A stretch of DNA of 64,000 nucleotides, from NCBI RefSeq assembly GCF_003337575.1, contig NZ_QPJM01000017.1:50679-114678 (forward strand). The letters are read 5' to 3'. The notes beneath the pieces are model-generated. The model did no database searches. It was given only the letters and a program-made list of their open reading frames with translations, and was not told the origin of the DNA. The DNA comes from Phyllobacterium bourgognense (lineage in GTDB: Bacteria > Pseudomonadota > Alphaproteobacteria > Rhizobiales > Rhizobiaceae). The translations under genes were made by a program, and so were the position numbers. The stretch's first letter is position 1. Every line of letters starts with the position of its first letter. This document shows positions 19,385 to 27,160 of this stretch, one piece after another.

Positions 19385-19966
19385 CTAAAAAGTTCTGGCG
19401 CCCTTGCGTGCCGCGCGGGCAAGCATGCCGGTAAGCTGAGCCTCGGATTTGCGGAAGGATGCAGCGTTCGGTGTCGATACGTTGAAGGTAACGTGCACCG
19501 CCGAGCCGCCGCCCTGCGTGGCGACGCCAAGTCGCCCGTCGGCGCCGCGCGTCAGGGGCATGATCGCCTCGGTGCCCGCCTCGCCCATCAGGCCAAGCGA
19601 ACCCCCAGCGTTGAAATAAGTGGGGCTGGAAACGACGCCGCCCTTGGCAAAAGCCGTGGGTTGCGTTCCTACCGCCGCAGTTTTTGAACCGGCGCCCGGC
19701 TTCAATCCTCCGATGAAGTCTTTGAACAAGCCGGAGGCCAGATCCTGCAGGGGCTTCAATCCGGCACTTAGCGCCATATTGGCAATGCTCATCGCGAGTT
19801 GTTTCAAAACATCACCCAGATCCCGGCCGCTAACCGCGGCGCTTTTTAGCGAGTTCGTCAGCGTGCGACCGAAAAGCTCCGACTTTTTCTGCAATTCATC
19901 CAGCGCCTCTTTGCAGCTTTCAGTGTCGAACTCGCGCTCGACCTTGCCTGTATTATTCTCAAGCAT
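19385..19966 (-). CDS. GTA gp11-like short tape measure protein
   Basis: A 193-residue tail-length protein: helical N-terminus (CKEALDELQKKSELFGRTL), a hydrophobic stretch (AMSIANMALSAGLKPLQDLA), then the lambda-type tape-measure C-terminal pattern with FAKGGVVSSPTYF and MGEAGTEAIMPL. GTA tails are short, so its small size is normal and not a truncation. It lies between the rcc01693-like gene and the gp12-like gene. Confidence 0.9.
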   Translation of the reverse strand: MLENNTGKVEREFDTESCKEALDELQKKSELFGRTLTNSLKSAAVSGRDLGDVLKQLAMSIANMALSAGLKPLQDLASGLFKDFIGGLKPGAGSKTAAVGTQPTAFAKGGVVSSPTYFNAGGSLGLMGEAGTEAIMPLTRGADGRLGVATQGGGSAVHVTFNVSTPNAASFRKSEAQLTGMLARAARKGARTF

Positions 19967-19974
19967 TCCATCTC

Positions 19975-20181
19975 CTATTGTTCATCCGGAAAGCACTGCA
20001 TCAAACGTTCCAGATCAATCCGCCTCGGCGTCGAGCGGTTGGAAGGCCTATGAAAAGCGGCATTGAGTTCGCGCGGCGTCATCGCCCAAAACTCGGCGGA
20101 GGACAGCCGCAAGATGCTGAACCCCGCCGCCATCATGGCCGCCCAGGGAAATGGCTCGACATGATCTTCCTTGATACTCAA
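19975..20181 (-). CDS. GTA tail chaperone-like protein, rcc01693 family
   Basis: A 68-residue protein overlapping the gp10-like gene by 4 bases. It contains the family pattern PWAAMMAAGFSILRLSSAEF followed by WAMTPRELNAAF. The equivalent RcGTA open reading frame lies at the same place, before the tape measure gene, and is regarded as a tail assembly chaperone component. Confidence 0.88.
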   Translation of the reverse strand: MSIKEDHVEPFPWAAMMAAGFSILRLSSAEFWAMTPRELNAAFHRPSNRSTPRRIDLERLMQCFPDEQ

Positions 20182-20516
20182 AGAATTGATCCAGCCTGCT
20201 CGGAATTTGATTCACCGAAGGTCGCACTCAACAATTCGCCGACGATGCGGGCAAAGCCGGTTATTCCGCCATCGGCGCGCATCTGCGCAATTGCTTCCGG
20301 CGCCAGTTCATTGCCGCCGCCACGCAGACCGGCTGCAACAATCTTGAGGATATCGCCCGCCGAAAGTGCGCTTGTCGAAAACCGTTTCAACAAGACAGCC
20401 AAGTCTTCCGCGCCGAATGCGTCTTCCAATTCTGCAAGAGCCCCAAGTGTCAGGCACAGTGTCCATTCGCGGCCATCCAGGACCGCGCTGATTTCGCCGC
20501 GATGTCGGTTCACCAT
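20178..20516 (-). CDS. GTA gp10-like tail assembly protein
   Basis: A 112-residue protein of the GTA gp10 family. It has the motif LDGREWTLCLTLGALAELED and a short helical C-terminus. Its ATG shares one base with the stop of the major tail protein gene (TGATG), so translation is coupled. The likely role is a chaperone for tape measure and tube assembly. Confidence 0.88.
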   Translation of the reverse strand: MVNRHRGEISAVLDGREWTLCLTLGALAELEDAFGAEDLAVLLKRFSTSALSAGDILKIVAAGLRGGGNELAPEAIAQMRADGGITGFARIVGELLSATFGESNSEQAGSIL

Positions 20517-20929
20517 CAGGCAATCTCCTTGAATGTAATCGGGCCTGCGGATTCCAGCGCGATCTCGAACGTGACTTCGCCATTGTAGGCACCGCCATAT
20601 TCAAGCGCCGTGATCTGAAACGACCCTTGCAGCATGCCGAAATCCGGCAAGACAATCTGCCAGAGCGGTATCTCGCCGTTGAAAAACGCCTGCCGGAACA
20701 GCGCATCCGATTGCGCATCCTTGAAGAGGCCCGCGCCGCCAATGGAAGCGTGCTGCACGGCACTGCCGGCAAGCAGTTCGCGCCATCGACCAACAGCATC
20801 CGCGTCGGTTACGTCGACAGCCTGCGTGTTGAAAGCCAGACGCTTCGATCGCATTCCGGCACATGTCACATAGCTGCCTTTGGCATCGGCAACCTTCAAC
20901 AGAATATCCTTGCCTCTCTGGGCGCCCAT
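20516..20929 (-). CDS. GTA gp9-like major tail tube protein
   Basis: A 137-residue major tail protein of the TP901-1/GTA type: N-terminal GAQRGKDILLKVAD, central FNTQAVDVTDADAVGRWREL and a C-terminal beta region ending in TFEIALESAGPITF. It forms the stacked rings of the tail tube. It follows the DUF3168 gene after 27 bases and couples to the gp10-like gene. Confidence 0.93.
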   Translation of the reverse strand: MGAQRGKDILLKVADAKGSYVTCAGMRSKRLAFNTQAVDVTDADAVGRWRELLAGSAVQHASIGGAGLFKDAQSDALFRQAFFNGEIPLWQIVLPDFGMLQGSFQITALEYGGAYNGEVTFEIALESAGPITFKEIA

Positions 20930-20956
20930 TTCGTGATCCTTTCAGGTTGATTGAGT

Positions 20957-21367
20957 TCAGGCGGGGAGTTCTTCCGTCACCGCCCGATAGCGCAGGACAC
21001 CGAGATAGCCGTCGCGGTTGTCCTCGGCGCGCGCCTGGGAATACTGCAACCCCAGATTTGCCAACCGGTGCCCAACAAGCGTGAGTGCCGATTTTTCTAA
21101 CAGCCGCTCGATGATGTTCATGATCGCGAATACCGATTTTCGGCCGCTCGCCCGGTTCCAGATGTTAAGCGTAAACAGATGTTCGCTGCCCCGTTCGGTG
21201 CCCGTGCTCCAATCATAAATATTGGTGGAGCCGAGCGTCACATAGGGAAACGCCGCCTTCTCCGGCACGCGGTCATAGACCCGGCCCTCGATCAGTTTTT
21301 CGAGCGAGCCATCCGCCTTTAAATGCGCGAGAAGGGCCTTTTGCAATTCCAGCCCGGCACTCGTCAT
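20957..21367 (-). CDS. GTA gp8-like tail terminator (DUF3168)
   Basis: A 136-residue DUF3168 protein: GRVYDRVPEKAAFPYVTLG and the typical SEHLFTLNIWNRASG segment. The family caps the tail and completes the head-tail joint. Its ATG overlaps the stop of a 51-codon frame immediately upstream (ATGA). Confidence 0.93.
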   Translation of the reverse strand: MTSAGLELQKALLAHLKADGSLEKLIEGRVYDRVPEKAAFPYVTLGSTNIYDWSTGTERGSEHLFTLNIWNRASGRKSVFAIMNIIERLLEKSALTLVGHRLANLGLQYSQARAEDNRDGYLGVLRYRAVTEELPA

Positions 21368-21519
21368 GGTTTGGCCTCGTTCATAGTCTTGCGGTTATGC
21401 TTCGAATTCGCAGCTGGATCTTTTTCAGATCTGGCAGTCGCATCTTCCGCCAGCTCGATCGCCTGCCAGCGCAAAGTCTGGATCAGGTCGGCGACGGTCA
21501 TCTGCATCGTGATCTTCAT
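21364..21519 (-). CDS. Small coupled ORF between gp7- and gp8-like genes
   Basis: A 51-residue frame starts at ATG 21519 with GGAG five bases upstream of the start region and overlaps the gp7-like stop by 4 bases; its own stop overlaps the gp8-like start by 4 bases. The product begins MKITMQMTVADLIQTLRWQ, is helical and becomes hydrophilic and basic (KHNRKTMNEAKP). ATGA coupling on both sides and the absence of any spare bases argue that it is translated. I do not recognise it. Confidence 0.65.
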   Translation of the reverse strand: MKITMQMTVADLIQTLRWQAIELAEDATARSEKDPAANSKHNRKTMNEAKP

Positions 21520-21851
21520 CGGCTCTCCTCGCGCACGCGGCAGACCAGATAGCGCCCGCTATCGTCGGGATCGTGCAGTGTCAGGATCTGAAAAATGCGC
21601 AGCCCCTTGCGCAGGCGCATGGTGCTGGCGATGTCGCTTCGCATCCGCAGTGTGATGCGGTGTGTGATCTCGGGCAGGCCTTGCTCGCCGAGGATGCGCA
21701 GGCCGGACTCCATCGGTTCGATTTGCGCCCAGACGCTGGCAATCTCGACCCAGTTTTCCACGAGTTCGCCCGTGTCGTCGGCAGTGATTGTGGATTTCTC
21801 AAGCAAAAGCTCGCGCGACAGACTGCCCGGATCGATGAAGAGCGCCGGCAT
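21516..21851 (-). CDS. GTA gp7-like head closure/stopper protein
   Basis: A phage head-tail adaptor of the SPP1 gp16/GTA gp7 kind, about 111 residues from ATG 21851, whose A is shared with the gp6-like stop. Typical features are WVEIASVWAQIEP, HRITLRMRSDI and the C-terminal GRYLVCRVRE. An ATG at 21872 would add seven residues. It sits between adaptor and tail terminator genes as expected. Confidence 0.9.
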   Translation of the reverse strand: MPALFIDPGSLSRELLLEKSTITADDTGELVENWVEIASVWAQIEPMESGLRILGEQGLPEITHRITLRMRSDIASTMRLRKGLRIFQILTLHDPDDSGRYLVCRVREESR

Positions 21852-22420
21852 CAGAGCGATACCCTGCGCCAAAGCCCGATCGCCCGTTCAAAAGCTGGCG
21901 GATAGGAGACAGGCTGTTGCGCAGCGCCATAGACACCCCGAAACTCGTACCAATGCGCAACCAGCGTCATGATGGCATGGCGCAAGGCGTCGGGAACCTC
22001 GTTTCCGGTTTCGCCGAAACCGGCCACGAAATCGATTTCCAGCCCGCTGAGCGGCTGGACCGGCCGGCTGCGTGCCGCAAGATAGAGCCGCGCCGGCCTC
22101 GCGTAGCCACTGAGATGGAGGTCGTGCCCGGCAATCGAAACCGGCATTCCGTCTTCGATGTAAGCTGTCACAGCGACGACGGAACGCACCGGATATTTCG
22201 CGATCCGGACCACACCGCTTTTCGGCCAGCTATCGGCATAGAACCGCCAGGTCTGGTCGATCAGTGCAAGCCCGGTCTGCACCTCGAGCGTTTCCCGCGC
22301 AGCCTTGATAAGGCCAGTCAGCAATGCATCTTCGCCGTCATTGTCGAGGCGTAAGAATTGGCGCACCTCCGCCAGCGTCACCGGCTCAAGAGCCGGCGGC
22401 TTGATCAGTGTCATGGTCAT
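21851..22420 (-). CDS. GTA gp6-like head-tail connector protein
   Basis: A connector of the HK97 gp6/GTA gp6 family, about 189 residues from ATG 22420, which has AGGA eight bases upstream. It begins MTMTLIKPPALEPVTLAEVR, contains the helical segment DALLTGLIKAARETLEVQTG and ends in ALRHAIMTLVAHWYEFRG. Normally it follows the capsid gene directly; here a 1.8-kb toxin/immunity cassette and a repeat element intervene. Confidence 0.9.
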   Translation of the reverse strand: MTMTLIKPPALEPVTLAEVRQFLRLDNDGEDALLTGLIKAARETLEVQTGLALIDQTWRFYADSWPKSGVVRIAKYPVRSVVAVTAYIEDGMPVSIAGHDLHLSGYARPARLYLAARSRPVQPLSGLEIDFVAGFGETGNEVPDALRHAIMTLVAHWYEFRGVYGAAQQPVSYPPAFERAIGLWRRVSL

Positions 22421-22604
22421 GTTTGGGGTCCTGTTAAAAAGGAATGACGCTTGCGCGCGCTCAGATAGCTGCTTCAATCACAGGTGATAGCAGGCTTGAA
22501 TCCGGCAGCGTAAAATTGAAAAAGCTTGTTCGCCTCAGAGATAGAAGCTTATCGCGATCGATATTGGTCTCCGGGGGCCGTCTTATTTGGTGTGACAATC
22601 AGCT

Positions 22605-22967
22605 TTATTCCGTTCGCAGCTTAACAAAGATATCCGGTCTCGTTTCGATAGCGGCTAAATATTCTGGGTGTTTGTCTACATTGTACAGATAGAGAAGATA
22701 TGCGAAGTCTGGGTATTCTTCTTCTTCCAATGTTTCCCTCCCAAACATATTTGTTTTTAGTAAAATGCACTCATCTTCGGACAAATAGTAAACAAATCCA
22801 TCCGAATTCTCCATTTCACTTATGCGTACATAACCAGCATTATCATACATAATCTTACTAATAGCATCTATAAGATCCGCCAATTCATTCTCACTAATTT
22901 GCGCATCATTTGCCTCGTTCTGTATTCCAAAAAGAACATTGTTATTTTGTTTCACTTTAATCCCCAT
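22605..22967 (-). CDS. Predicted immunity protein for the second NTase-like toxin
   Basis: A 120-residue acidic protein that overlaps the toxin stop by 11 bases. YPDFAYLLYLYNVDKHPEYL followed by AAIETRPDIFVKLRTE parallels the immunity protein at 8510-8839, so the two toxin/immunity pairs are related. Base composition is strikingly AT-rich against the GTA genes around it, which marks it as a recent arrival. The N-terminal half differs strongly between the paralogues, as expected if it determines specificity. Confidence 0.72.
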   Translation of the reverse strand: MGIKVKQNNNVLFGIQNEANDAQISENELADLIDAISKIMYDNAGYVRISEMENSDGFVYYLSEDECILLKTNMFGRETLEEEEYPDFAYLLYLYNVDKHPEYLAAIETRPDIFVKLRTE

Positions 22968-24069
22968 TCTCTCTTATGAATTTGATGAAATCTTCCAACG
23001 TCGCAAATTCTCCCCGTTTTCTAATATCTTCTCTCGACCGAAAAATCACGAAACTGACCTTACGTCTGGCTTGCGCCGCCATCGCATCCCTTAGCCTCAA
23101 AAGCCCCGAGCGTCTCAAGCATTTCCTTCTCTTTAATCGGCTCTGTACGAGTTCTACCTTTCCCCATAGCCCTATCCTTGCGCCCTCCGCCCTTCTGAAC
23201 AAGGTTTCGCTGGCAATCGCCACATCAAGATCACTTCGTTTAGCGCCATCGTGGAGCGTCTTCGTTTGTGAGTTTCTACCGGTTACCGCGCTGCCGCGCA
23301 GATGGATGCTCGCATCCCTTATTCCTGTTTCGGCAAGTCGGCTGCGCGCTGCAGAGCCAAAAGCTGTACATTGCGCTTGATCCACAAAACCATAGGGAAT
23401 GAAGCTACCGCGAATATTTACACCTTCATTGAGCTCGGCTAGTCGCTCATTTGCTTCCCGCCCGATATTTTCGTTGGCTGCAATTTCGCCTTCGACATTT
23501 TCATAAACACGTGCTTGCGGGCGCCAATTCGGGTCGCGCTGCTGCACCGTTCGAACGGCAGCGTCCTTGCGGTTCTGTGCTGCCGAAAGGCGCACCGCTT
23601 GGGTAGGCGTAATTTCTTGACTTCGGCCTGCGATGCGGCGCAATGTCGGCCCACTACCGCTCCGCCCACCTCCTCGACTTTGCACCAACGTTGCCGGCGT
23701 CCCATCAGGTGCCTTCGGGCCAGTCTCTGGTTTGCGTCCAACCGCCACCGCACCGCCAAACCGCCCGTGGCCGGAGGCGAGCTGCGCACCACCTGTCACT
23801 CCGCTCCCGCCTTCGTCCGTCCATTGCCCGCCATCGGAATTGCCGGCGGGTACACGCGGTTGGTCTGGATTGTATTTTCTGACCCAGATCTGGAAAGGCT
23901 CATAGAGTAATGAGCGGCTTTTCAGTTCACTGTTCTCTTGGGCCAAGCTAGCCAGCCAAAGGAGGTTATGTTCCCGTGGCGGACTACGCTTCAAAGCCTG
24001 GATCAGAACTTCGTTGGCCTTGATGTTCCAGAGTATTTTCAGCTCATCCGAATTGAATGGCGCCGACAT
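22957..24069 (-). CDS. Polymorphic toxin inserted between capsid and connector genes, NTase-like tip
   Basis: A 370-residue protein with the shared prefix NIKANEVLIQALKRSP (15-30), ENSELKSRSLLYEPFQIW (45-62) and PDQPRVPAGNSDGGQWT (68-84), the linker GPKAPDGT (118-125) and the second block RDPNW...EGEIAANE (178-200). The tip carries GSAVTG (259-264) and RSDLDVAI (278-285), then KVSFVIFRSRED, matching the tip at 8849-9964 in layout and motifs. The two are diverged toxin variants with a probable nucleotidyltransferase fold. It begins directly with the prefix and has no protease domain. Its place inside the GTA head operon suggests it is made together with the particle. Confidence 0.75.
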   Translation of the reverse strand: MSAPFNSDELKILWNIKANEVLIQALKRSPPREHNLLWLASLAQENSELKSRSLLYEPFQIWVRKYNPDQPRVPAGNSDGGQWTDEGGSGVTGGAQLASGHGRFGGAVAVGRKPETGPKAPDGTPATLVQSRGGGRSGSGPTLRRIAGRSQEITPTQAVRLSAAQNRKDAAVRTVQQRDPNWRPQARVYENVEGEIAANENIGREANERLAELNEGVNIRGSFIPYGFVDQAQCTAFGSAARSRLAETGIRDASIHLRGSAVTGRNSQTKTLHDGAKRSDLDVAIASETLFRRAEGARIGLWGKVELVQSRLKRRKCLRRSGLLRLRDAMAAQARRKVSFVIFRSREDIRKRGEFATLEDFIKFIRENGD

Positions 24070-24146
24070 GAATGTGCGCTCCGGAAACTACTGGATTGGG
24101 TGAAATGAGCAATTCGACGAAGGTCTTAGGAAGATTTGGCGTGTGC

Positions 24147-24268
24147 CATTCTGGCCAGGACGAGACGAAAATGGTGGTTTTCGAGGACCGGAGCGCAGCG
24201 TAGATATTGGTACGTGAGCACCGGACCGCAGAAAAACGCCATTTGCAGGACGTCCTGGTCTGAATGGG
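24147..24268. repeat. Bru-RS/RIME-like element, copy 3 (after the capsid gene)
   Basis: About 122 bp with inverted ends (CCATTCTGGCCAGGACG and CGTCCTGGTCTGAATGG) and the common core (GGTTTTCGAGGACCGGAGCG, GTACGTGAGCACCGGA, GCAGAAAAACGCCATTTGCAG). It lies between the capsid stop and the toxin start, so it splits the head operon at the point where the cassette was inserted. Confidence 0.85.
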
Positions 24269-24275
24269 TTGAGGA

Positions 24276-25511
24276 TCAGGCCGCGAACTTCAGCAGCTTG
24301 ATCGCATCAAAATCCTGCACGCCGCCGCCGACACGTTTGGTCGTGTAGAACAGCACATAGGGCTTGGCGGAGTAAGGATCGCGCAGCACGCGCACGCCGG
24401 TGCGATCCACCACCAGATAGCCCCTGGCGAAATCGCCAAAGGCAATCGGTGTCGCCTTGTCGGCGATATCCGGCATGTCCTCAGCCTCGACAAGCCCGAA
24501 ACCGAGCAGCGAAGCCTGGGCGCCGGGCGTTGCCGGCGGCGTCCAGAGATAATTGCCGTCCCTGTCCTTGAGCTTGCGGATTTCGGCTTGCGTCTTGCGG
24601 TTCATCACCCAATTGGCGTTCTGACGATATCCGGCCTTCAGCGCATAGATGGTATCAAGCAGAATGTCGGAAGCATCCGCCGCGGGAAACTTACCGGCAA
24701 GGCCCGTGGAAAGCGAACCGAGCTTGCCCCACGCCCAAGCATTTTCGGCCACAACGTCATAGGTCAGGAAGCCGCGTGGCTTGTTGACGCCATCGCCGCT
24801 GATGAAGGCCTTGCCTTCCTGTTCGGCAAAGGCAGTTTCCACCTCCGTCGAGATCCACTGCTCCACGTCGACCGCGCTATCGTCGAGCAAGGACGATGTC
24901 GCCGCCGGCATGGCGTAGAGTTCCATAGTGGGGAATTGCAGCTCGGCCAGCTTGGAGCCTTCCGTCTGTGGGCGAATATCGGTTTCGCTGACCCAGCCAA
25001 CCGATGGTCCCTTGATCGAGTAGGGTTTCTTCAGCACCGAACCCGATACCTGCCGCACGGAAGCAATATTCCGGATTGGCGAGATCTGCGCCAGACGTGC
25101 GCCAATCTGTGTTTCCAGTTCCTCCGGCACCAGATAGCCGCCATCGCTTGCCGAACCAATCGTATGCGCCTTGGTTTCGATGACACGCAGAGCGCTTTCA
25201 TCGCCGCGCCGCATATAGGTTTCAAAGGCGTTCTTGTGCTCGGGCGAAGACACCTGGCGAACACCGCCATCCAGCGCCGGACGCGCCTGTTTCAACTCCA
25301 GACGGTCCATTGCGCGCTTTCGCGCATCCATTTCAGTGTCCAGGCGCTGCATTTTATCGGTCGTCAGAACATCGACGCTCTTGCCTTTCTCGATATCGCC
25401 GAGGCGAACGTCATTCGCGGCTTTGTATTCGTAAAATGTGCGGGAAAATTCTTCAAAACTCTCAGGGTCGCTCGCAGTCTTGGTCTCGAGCATTTGCTTG
25501 GCTTCACTCAT
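24276..25511 (-). CDS. Major capsid protein, HK97 gp5/GTA gp5 family
   Basis: A 411-residue HK97-fold capsid precursor. The N-terminal about 105 residues are charged and helical (scaffold/delta domain, for example DTEMDARKRAMDRLELKQ) and would be removed by the gp4 protease; the mature shell begins around SPEHKNAFETYMRRGDE. Conserved elements include SDGGYLVPEELETQI, ISGDGVNKPRGFLTYD and the C-terminal FYTTKRVGGGVQDFDAIKLL. It should directly follow the protease gene, but 3.1 kb of toxin cassettes separate them. Confidence 0.95.
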   Translation of the reverse strand: MSEAKQMLETKTASDPESFEEFSRTFYEYKAANDVRLGDIEKGKSVDVLTTDKMQRLDTEMDARKRAMDRLELKQARPALDGGVRQVSSPEHKNAFETYMRRGDESALRVIETKAHTIGSASDGGYLVPEELETQIGARLAQISPIRNIASVRQVSGSVLKKPYSIKGPSVGWVSETDIRPQTEGSKLAELQFPTMELYAMPAATSSLLDDSAVDVEQWISTEVETAFAEQEGKAFISGDGVNKPRGFLTYDVVAENAWAWGKLGSLSTGLAGKFPAADASDILLDTIYALKAGYRQNANWVMNRKTQAEIRKLKDRDGNYLWTPPATPGAQASLLGFGLVEAEDMPDIADKATPIAFGDFARGYLVVDRTGVRVLRDPYSAKPYVLFYTTKRVGGGVQDFDAIKLLKFAA

Positions 25512-25722
25512 TATTCTTCCTTTTGGTTGTTAAAAATCGGAGTTGAAAATGCGCACAACCTTGCCGCCCCGCGCCGGCAATCCAGAGCGAAGTTTCAAAG
25601 TTGATATGTGGGGAAATCCTGGTTTCAGGATGTTATTGAAATGCCTGATGCATGCAGGAAATTATTCCTGCCTTTGGCCGTTGGCGATTATAATCTCTGG
25701 GCAGCGTGCCTTGGGACAGCAC

Positions 25723-25962
25723 TCAATCCGGTCGCTGCAGTTCATCCAGACGGCTCATAATATCCGGATACTGCCGTGCAACCACTCTTAGTATCTCTTC
25801 AGATTGAGCCGCCATCAGACACCCGACCATATTGCGCAAAGTATTGAACGCCGCGGCGTTTCGCGTGGCCTGTCGTACAATTAAGAAGGCGTTGTAGTCT
25901 CTGGAATGGCTCAAAACGATCTTGACGATCGCATCCGCATCGTCCTTGCTTATCTCGCTCAC
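25723..25962 (-). CDS. Small helical protein, candidate orphan immunity protein
   Basis: A 79-residue frame starting at GTG 25962 with AAGGAG nine bases upstream; the frame is open to ATG 26055 but those codons run into degenerate gp4-like DNA. The product (ISKDDADAIVKIVLSHSRDY, then QATRNAAAFNTLRNM) is small, helical and acidic at the end. It follows a truncated, frameshifted gp4 3' segment where a toxin tip should be, so it may be the immunity gene left after its toxin was lost. The family is not recognised. Confidence 0.5.
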   Translation of the reverse strand: MSEISKDDADAIVKIVLSHSRDYNAFLIVRQATRNAAAFNTLRNMVGCLMAAQSEEILRVVARQYPDIMSRLDELQRPD

Positions 25963-26059
25963 TCTGTTCTTCTCCTTGATATCCAGAGAGCGGCTTTTGG
26001 CCCAATGCCTCGACGCAGCGTGCGCGAATGGAACACGGCCCAACCTGTCGAGCAATTGA

Positions 26060-26243
26060 ACTTTTGGCTAACTGCATGGTAACATCGGAAAGGTCACCAC
26101 CGAGATTTCCCAAAGGTCGACCTCGTGACATGGCGGATGCCGCCGTCATCTGCCTTGGCCTTGATCGTCTTGAAGCCGATGGAAAGCCCGTCGATGGCGC
26201 CCGAACGCATCAGCTCCAGCACTTCCGCTGCGGTGAAGAAAGC
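26060..26243 (-). pseudogene. Frameshifted 3' fragment of the gp4 protease gene
   Basis: Directly after the TAA of the immunity gene at 26244 the sequence picks up gp4 from EVLELMRSGAIDGLSIGFKT and continues to about IRH, where one missing base relative to the intact gene (in the segment for HIHEADLW) breaks the frame; similarity then fades around 26065. It is nearly the same segment that starts the cassette at 28254, including the junction bases before EVLELM. It shows an older copy of the same duplication. Confidence 0.8.
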
Positions 26244-26642
26244 TTAATTTCCGTTGACAATAGAAATGTTTGGCAACTCGTAGCAAATAACATCAATAAT
26301 ATCATTTGAAGTCGATATTATTATATGTTTAGAACCCTCAATTTCTATGCCATACTTTTGCTCGTGAATCCATTTTATATATTCCGAATTCTTGCACTCA
26401 ACAAATACATACTCGAGCAAACCTCTTTCGCTTAAATCTTCAATTAACAACAATCTGTCGCTTTCGTTACATTTTCTGTACGACGAAACTCCAACCGGCC
26501 ATTCTATTCGATAAATTACTTTATTTTCATCTTCAATGATGATCAAAAATCCATTATTATTGCCATATATTTCATTCAGCTCGAAACGACCTTTATACTC
26601 TATACCATTTATTAGAAAATATTCTTGTAAATTATCAATCAT
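26244..26642 (-). CDS. Immunity gene paralogue (imm A'), toxin mostly deleted
   Basis: A 132-residue, AT-rich protein that matches the immunity protein at 28276-28674 along its whole length (shared EYKGRFELNEI, FVECKN, SNDIIDVICYELP), differing at scattered positions. Its start overlaps the last eight bases of a toxin-tail remnant in the same way as the intact pair. It may still protect against the toxin, or against a variant. Retention of an intact immunity gene without its toxin is a known pattern in CDI-type arrays. Confidence 0.7.
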   Translation of the reverse strand: MIDNLQEYFLINGIEYKGRFELNEIYGNNNGFLIIIEDENKVIYRIEWPVGVSSYRKCNESDRLLLIEDLSERGLLEYVFVECKNSEYIKWIHEQKYGIEIEGSKHIIISTSNDIIDVICYELPNISIVNGN

Positions 26643-26880
26643 ATCTCACCTTTATATATCTATCTCCGATTTGAAATTCTAATGTGGGTCTGCCTTCTTT
26701 ACTTTTTAACCGAACGATAATTTTGCTTCCATCCGGCAACCTGCCGCCGGAGATCAAGTCCAGCACTTTCGCCGCCTTGGCGACACCCTTTGCCAGCTTG
26801 CCCTCGACATAGAGCCCGCGCTTGTCCTCGCGAACCTCCGTCCATGTGCCGATAGGCTGGTTCGGGCGGTGCGCCTTCCG
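26635..26880 (-). pseudogene. In-frame deletion remnant joining gp4 to a toxin tail
   Basis: The frame runs from gp4-like codons (PNQPIGTWTEVREDKRGLYV, then GKLAKGVAKA and KVLDLISGG) directly into RLPDGSKIIVRLKSK and the ending IKVRYD, which match the gp4 middle and the last 35 residues of the toxin tip at 28667-30241. The prefix, linker and most of the tip are missing. There is no ATG start and the 5' end abuts the stop of the upstream immunity gene, so it is probably not translated. It records a deletion inside an earlier gp4-toxin fusion. Confidence 0.8.
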
Positions 26881-26881
26881 A

Positions 26882-27160
26882 TTAGTCTATACGCCGAACG
26901 ATTTCTTCCAGATACATGCGTATACCGTCGTCGCTATCAAAGCGGGTGTTGGAGTTGGCTCCTTGCCATATTCTGTTTAGTTCCTTGGAGTCGTGCACGT
27001 TTTCGAGCACATCAAGGATAAAATGTTTGATCACCTGTTGTTGCTGAGGCGTGACATGTTTGAGCGCAAAATCGAACTCATCCTCAACCTCAGGCGATAC
27101 GGCGAGTATCTGAGGATCGAACCACACACACAATTCTGGAAATTCTGGCGGTATTTTCAT
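26882..27160 (-). CDS. CdiI_2-like immunity protein for the RNase A-like toxin
   Basis: A 92-residue acidic protein whose start overlaps the toxin stop by 4 bases. The order PELCVWFDPQILAVSPEVED, a helical middle, ELNRIWQGANS and the end DGIRMYLEEIVRRI follow the pattern of the CdiI_2 immunity family, which is found with bacterial CdiA-CT RNase A domains. This pairing agrees with the tip encoded just upstream. I judge the family from pattern recall, not from a search. Confidence 0.7.
   Translation of the reverse strand: MKIPPEFPELCVWFDPQILAVSPEVEDEFDFALKHVTPQQQQVIKHFILDVLENVHDSKELNRIWQGANSNTRFDSDDGIRMYLEEIVRRID

Noticed and set aside
19385..19966. Tape measure gene as truncated
   Set aside because: GTA-type tails are short and the tape measure of this size with an intact C-terminal motif is normal.
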